From contig BNUP01000112.1 in assembly GCA_025997455.1 (NCBI GenBank), positions 1 through 7,212 on the forward strand: DNA of 7,212 nucleotides, written 5' to 3'. This DNA comes from Fibrobacterales bacterium (lineage in GTDB: Bacteria; Fibrobacterota; Fibrobacteria; Fibrobacterales; Fibrobacteraceae). The position numbers were made by a program, and so were the translations under genes. Positions 6,295-7,212 of the stretch are shown one piece after another; the first letter of the stretch is position 1, and each line of letters begins with the position of its first letter. The notes under the pieces were generated by a model that was not told where the DNA came from, made no database searches, and saw only the letters and a list, made by a program, of their open reading frames with translations.

Positions 6295-6670
6295 TAATTT
6301 TAGTCCAATTCAAGCACCCTTTGCGCACAATATAGAGATAACCCGCCTCGAGAATAAAGAGAAAAATGAGCAGAATAGCCAAGAGTTCCCAACCGCTGTG
6401 CAAAAATTCAATCGCAAGAGGGTAGAGAAAAGCGACTTCCAAATCGAACACGAGAAACAGCATCGCCACCAAATAATATTTAACGGGAAACCTTTCGGAT
6501 GCATTACCTATAACCTTTGAAAGTCCGCACTCATATACATCGGTTTTGGTTTTATTTTTAAGTCCGGTTTGCGGGGAGAGCACCCAATTTGCGAACATCA
6601 TTCCAAACGGCACAGCCACTGCGAGTAGCACCAAAACGAAAATCGGGAAAAATAAGTCGAATGTTTGCAT
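6278..6670 (-). CDS. nuoA: NADH-quinone oxidoreductase subunit A (complex I)
   Basis: Small membrane subunit of respiratory complex I (ND3 family), located at the junction of the peripheral and membrane arms near the quinone site. It has 130 residues and three membrane helices (about 5-28, 64-84 and 94-116). The conserved loop KTDVYECGLSKVIGNA (42-57) carries the family Cys (C48). It is followed by ERFPVKYYLVAMLFLVFDLE (59-78), with the conserved acidic D76 and E78, and AFLYP (80-84). ATG at 6668-6670 has no Shine-Dalgarno sequence and lies 4 bp from the end of the right repeat copy. nuoB, which usually follows nuoA, is absent. The next gene on this strand is the signal-peptidase-like protein, so nuoA is separated from the rest of the complex. 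Identification is secure. Confidence 0.95.
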   Translation of the reverse strand: MQTFDLFFPIFVLVLLAVAVPFGMMFANWVLSPQTGLKNKTKTDVYECGLSKVIGNASERFPVKYYLVAMLFLVFDLEVAFLYPLAIEFLHSGWELLAILLIFLFILEAGYLYIVRKGCLNWTKISEKFE

Positions 6671-6770
6671 AGGGGGAAGGTAGAAAATTTGCAGTGCAGG
6701 GGTATAGGGTGTGGGGTGTGGTGGGAAGAAAGGAATTGTAGGGGCGTGGTTTTTAACCCGCCCTTTTAGA

Positions 6771-6789
6771 ATTGCAAGGGGTTTGCAAT
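6771..6789. repeat. Hairpin ATTGCAA / TTGCAAT
   Basis: Perfect 7-bp inverted repeat with a GGGGT loop, inside the right repeat copy. It is not followed by a T run, so it does not look like a simple terminator. Confidence 0.6.
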
Positions 6790-6811
6790 GTATATAAAAA
6801 CCTGAACTTAC

Positions 6812-6827
6812 GAGTGCTAAAGCACTC
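6812..6827. repeat. Hairpin GAGTGCT / AGCACTC
   Basis: Perfect 7-bp inverted repeat separated by AA, in the interior of the right repeat copy and 5 bp from the next hairpin. No T run flanks it. Confidence 0.65.
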
Positions 6828-6832
6828 TCTCT

Positions 6833-6858
6833 ACAAAAGCCAAACTCTTGGCTTTTGT
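6833..6858. repeat. Hairpin ACAAAAGCCAA / TTGGCTTTTGT
   Basis: Perfect 11-bp inverted repeat with a 4-nt ACTC loop, the longest simple hairpin in the window. It borders block B of the right repeat copy and has no counterpart in the left copy. A bidirectional terminator is possible, but the stem is AT-rich and no clear U tract follows beyond the stem itself. Confidence 0.75.
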
Positions 6859-6907
6859 TGTTCTATCCACACCGCGTTCCCTTGTTAAATTTACTCTGCA
6901 TTGCTAA

Positions 6908-6928
6908 GGGCGGGTTTAAAACCCGCCC
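6908..6928. repeat. GC-rich palindrome GGGCGGGTTT / AAACCCGCCC
   Basis: Perfect 10-bp arms around a single A, followed directly by CTACAAT. A degraded version (GGGGCGTGG ... AACCCGCCC) lies at 6741-6763, and the half-site CACGCCCCTACAAT lies at 3963-3976. It is therefore the recurring core of the intergenic repeat family. It resembles REP-like palindromic units in general form only. Confidence 0.75.
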
Positions 6929-6946
6929 CTACAATGCACTTCTCCC
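6924..6946 (+). repeat. Third, partial copy of the repeat block A core
   Basis: Matches 3965-3987 at 20 of 23 bases (CGCCCCTACAAT, then a diverged 4-mer, then TTCTCCC), in the same orientation as the left copy. Similarity fades afterwards into a pyrimidine-rich stretch. Confidence 0.6.
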
Positions 6947-7009
6947 AACTCTCTACTCTTTTCTCTTTGCACTCTTCTCCCTGCCTGCAATGCCATATTT
7001 TTAACATTG

Positions 7010-7103
7010 CCCTTGACGGGCACGAAAATTTTTTACTCACTTTGACAATTTCCTGCTTTGCAGGGTCAAAGTTCGCCCTTTGGGCTGTCCTTCGGACATT
7101 AAA
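7010..7103. repeat. Hairpin-rich direct repeat unit, copy 1
   Basis: A 94-bp unit repeated after 109 bp with 2 mismatches. Successive inverted repeats are: GCCC-TTGAC-GGGC (starting one base upstream, 7009-7021); CTTTGAC (7040-7046) pairing with GTCAAAG (7065-7071) around the inner stem CCTGC-TTT-GCAGG (7052-7064), leaving a 5-nt bulge; GCCC-TTT-GGGC (7075-7085); and TGTCC-TTC-GGACA (7086-7098). The intervening 15 bp to copy 2 is AT-rich. No protein frame is conserved. Confidence 0.9.
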
Positions 7104-7118
7104 AATTTTCTACCAATA

Positions 7119-7212
7119 CCCTTGACGGGCACGAAAATTTTTTACTCACTTTGACAACTTCCTGCTTTGCAGGGTCAAAGTTCGCCCTTTGGGTTGTCCT
7201 TCGGACATTAAA
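7119..7212. repeat. Hairpin-rich direct repeat unit, copy 2 (reaches window edge)
   Basis: Same 94-bp unit as copy 1, differing at 7158 (C for T, in the bulge) and 7194 (T for C, last base of the GCCC-TTT-GGGC hairpin, turning a G-C pair into a possible G-U pair). The unit runs to the last base of the window, so its true end and any further copies are not visible. Confidence 0.88.

Larger units (their letters stand above)
6675..6888 (-). repeat. Composite intergenic repeat, right copy (inverted relative to 3841-4036)
   Basis: Read on the minus strand, it begins with block B (6888-6860), passes through a 110 bp interior, and ends with block A (6749-6675), 4 bp before the nuoA ATG. Match values to the left copy are 28 of 29 for B and 69 of 75 for A. 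The interior differs completely from the left copy: three hairpins and a degraded CCCGCCC palindrome replace the heptamer tract. Both copies have the A end facing the start codon of the adjacent gene. Confidence 0.88.
6671..7212. other. Gene-free intergenic region made of repeats
   Basis: No credible gene occurs in these 542 bases. In order: the right copy of the composite repeat with its hairpins (6675-6888); a GC-rich palindrome followed by a third partial copy of the CGCCCCTACAAT core (6908-6946); a pyrimidine-rich tract (about 6935-6985); and two direct copies of a hairpin-rich unit (7010-7103 and 7119-7212). It holds the upstream DNA of nuoA. Confidence 0.85.

Noticed and set aside
5963..6520. 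Plus-strand open frame of 185 residues opposite nuoA and the signal-peptidase-like gene
   Set aside because: It is Ser/Asn/Phe-rich, matches no family, and lies antisense to nuoA, whose identity is certain.
3841..6888. Composite transposon bounded by insertion sequences
   Set aside because: The flanking repeats are about 200 bp, contain no transposase frame, have unrelated interiors, and no target-site duplication is visible at their outer ends.
7042..7070. Promoter with TTGACA -35 in each direct repeat
   Set aside because: TTGACA is present at 7042-7047 in copy 1, but the base pairs 17 nt downstream (GTCAAA) do not resemble a -10 box, and TTGAC is explained as the arm of a hairpin.
6901..7125. 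Plus-strand open frame of 74 residues at the right end
   Set aside because: It runs through the palindrome, the pyrimidine tract and direct repeat copy 1. The translation comes from repeat DNA, and the frame is not kept between the two repeat copies because the 109-bp period is not a multiple of 3.
7010..7212. CRISPR array or integron attC sites
   Set aside because: Units are 94 bp with a 15 bp spacer, far from CRISPR dimensions. No cassette gene separates them and the attC core sites are not evident.

Overview
This 7.2 kb bacterial chromosomal window is moderately AT-rich. It carries conserved housekeeping genes, one restriction-modification (R-M) pair, and two intergenic regions packed with repeats. 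The lineage cannot be fixed from sequence alone. A complex I NuoA, a ClpP, an FtsY without the long acidic N-terminal region, and few clear Shine-Dalgarno sequences suggest a Gram-negative-type bacterium, possibly Fibrobacterota or a Bacteroidota relative. That placement is a low-confidence inference.

Layout. Bases 2-3573 form a tight run of plus-strand genes: the 3' two-thirds of tex (RNA-binding Tex/YhgF protein), an adenine-specific DNA methyltransferase, a GIY-YIG restriction endonuclease overlapping it by 23 nt, and an Smr-domain protein. The endonuclease places its predicted catalytic residues almost exactly where I recall them in Hpy188I, so a TCNGA-specific system is a concrete prediction. 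A small minus-strand hypothetical gene (3586-3822) converges on smr.

Bases 3841-4036 and 6675-6888 are two inverted copies of one composite intergenic repeat. Their ends are conserved and their interiors differ. They flank a four-gene block: clpP and ftsY on the plus strand (overlapping by 1 nt), then, converging from the right, nuoA and a membrane-anchored protein resembling type I signal peptidase but apparently lacking catalytic residues. Each copy sits with the same end immediately upstream of the gene it faces (clpP or nuoA), so these genes share similar leader DNA.

The last 540 bases (6671-7212) hold no credible gene. They contain the right-hand repeat copy with several hairpins, a GC-rich palindrome, a pyrimidine-rich tract, and two direct copies (94 bp each, 109 bp period) of a unit made of consecutive short hairpins. 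The second copy runs to the window edge, so the array may continue.

The genes do not form one pathway. The methyltransferase and endonuclease act together as a defence or selfish R-M system. The others are separate housekeeping functions: transcription/RNA handling, proteolysis, SRP-dependent membrane targeting and respiration. The most unusual content is the R-M pair inserted with almost no spacing into a housekeeping run, the degenerate signal-peptidase-like protein, and the two repeat families.
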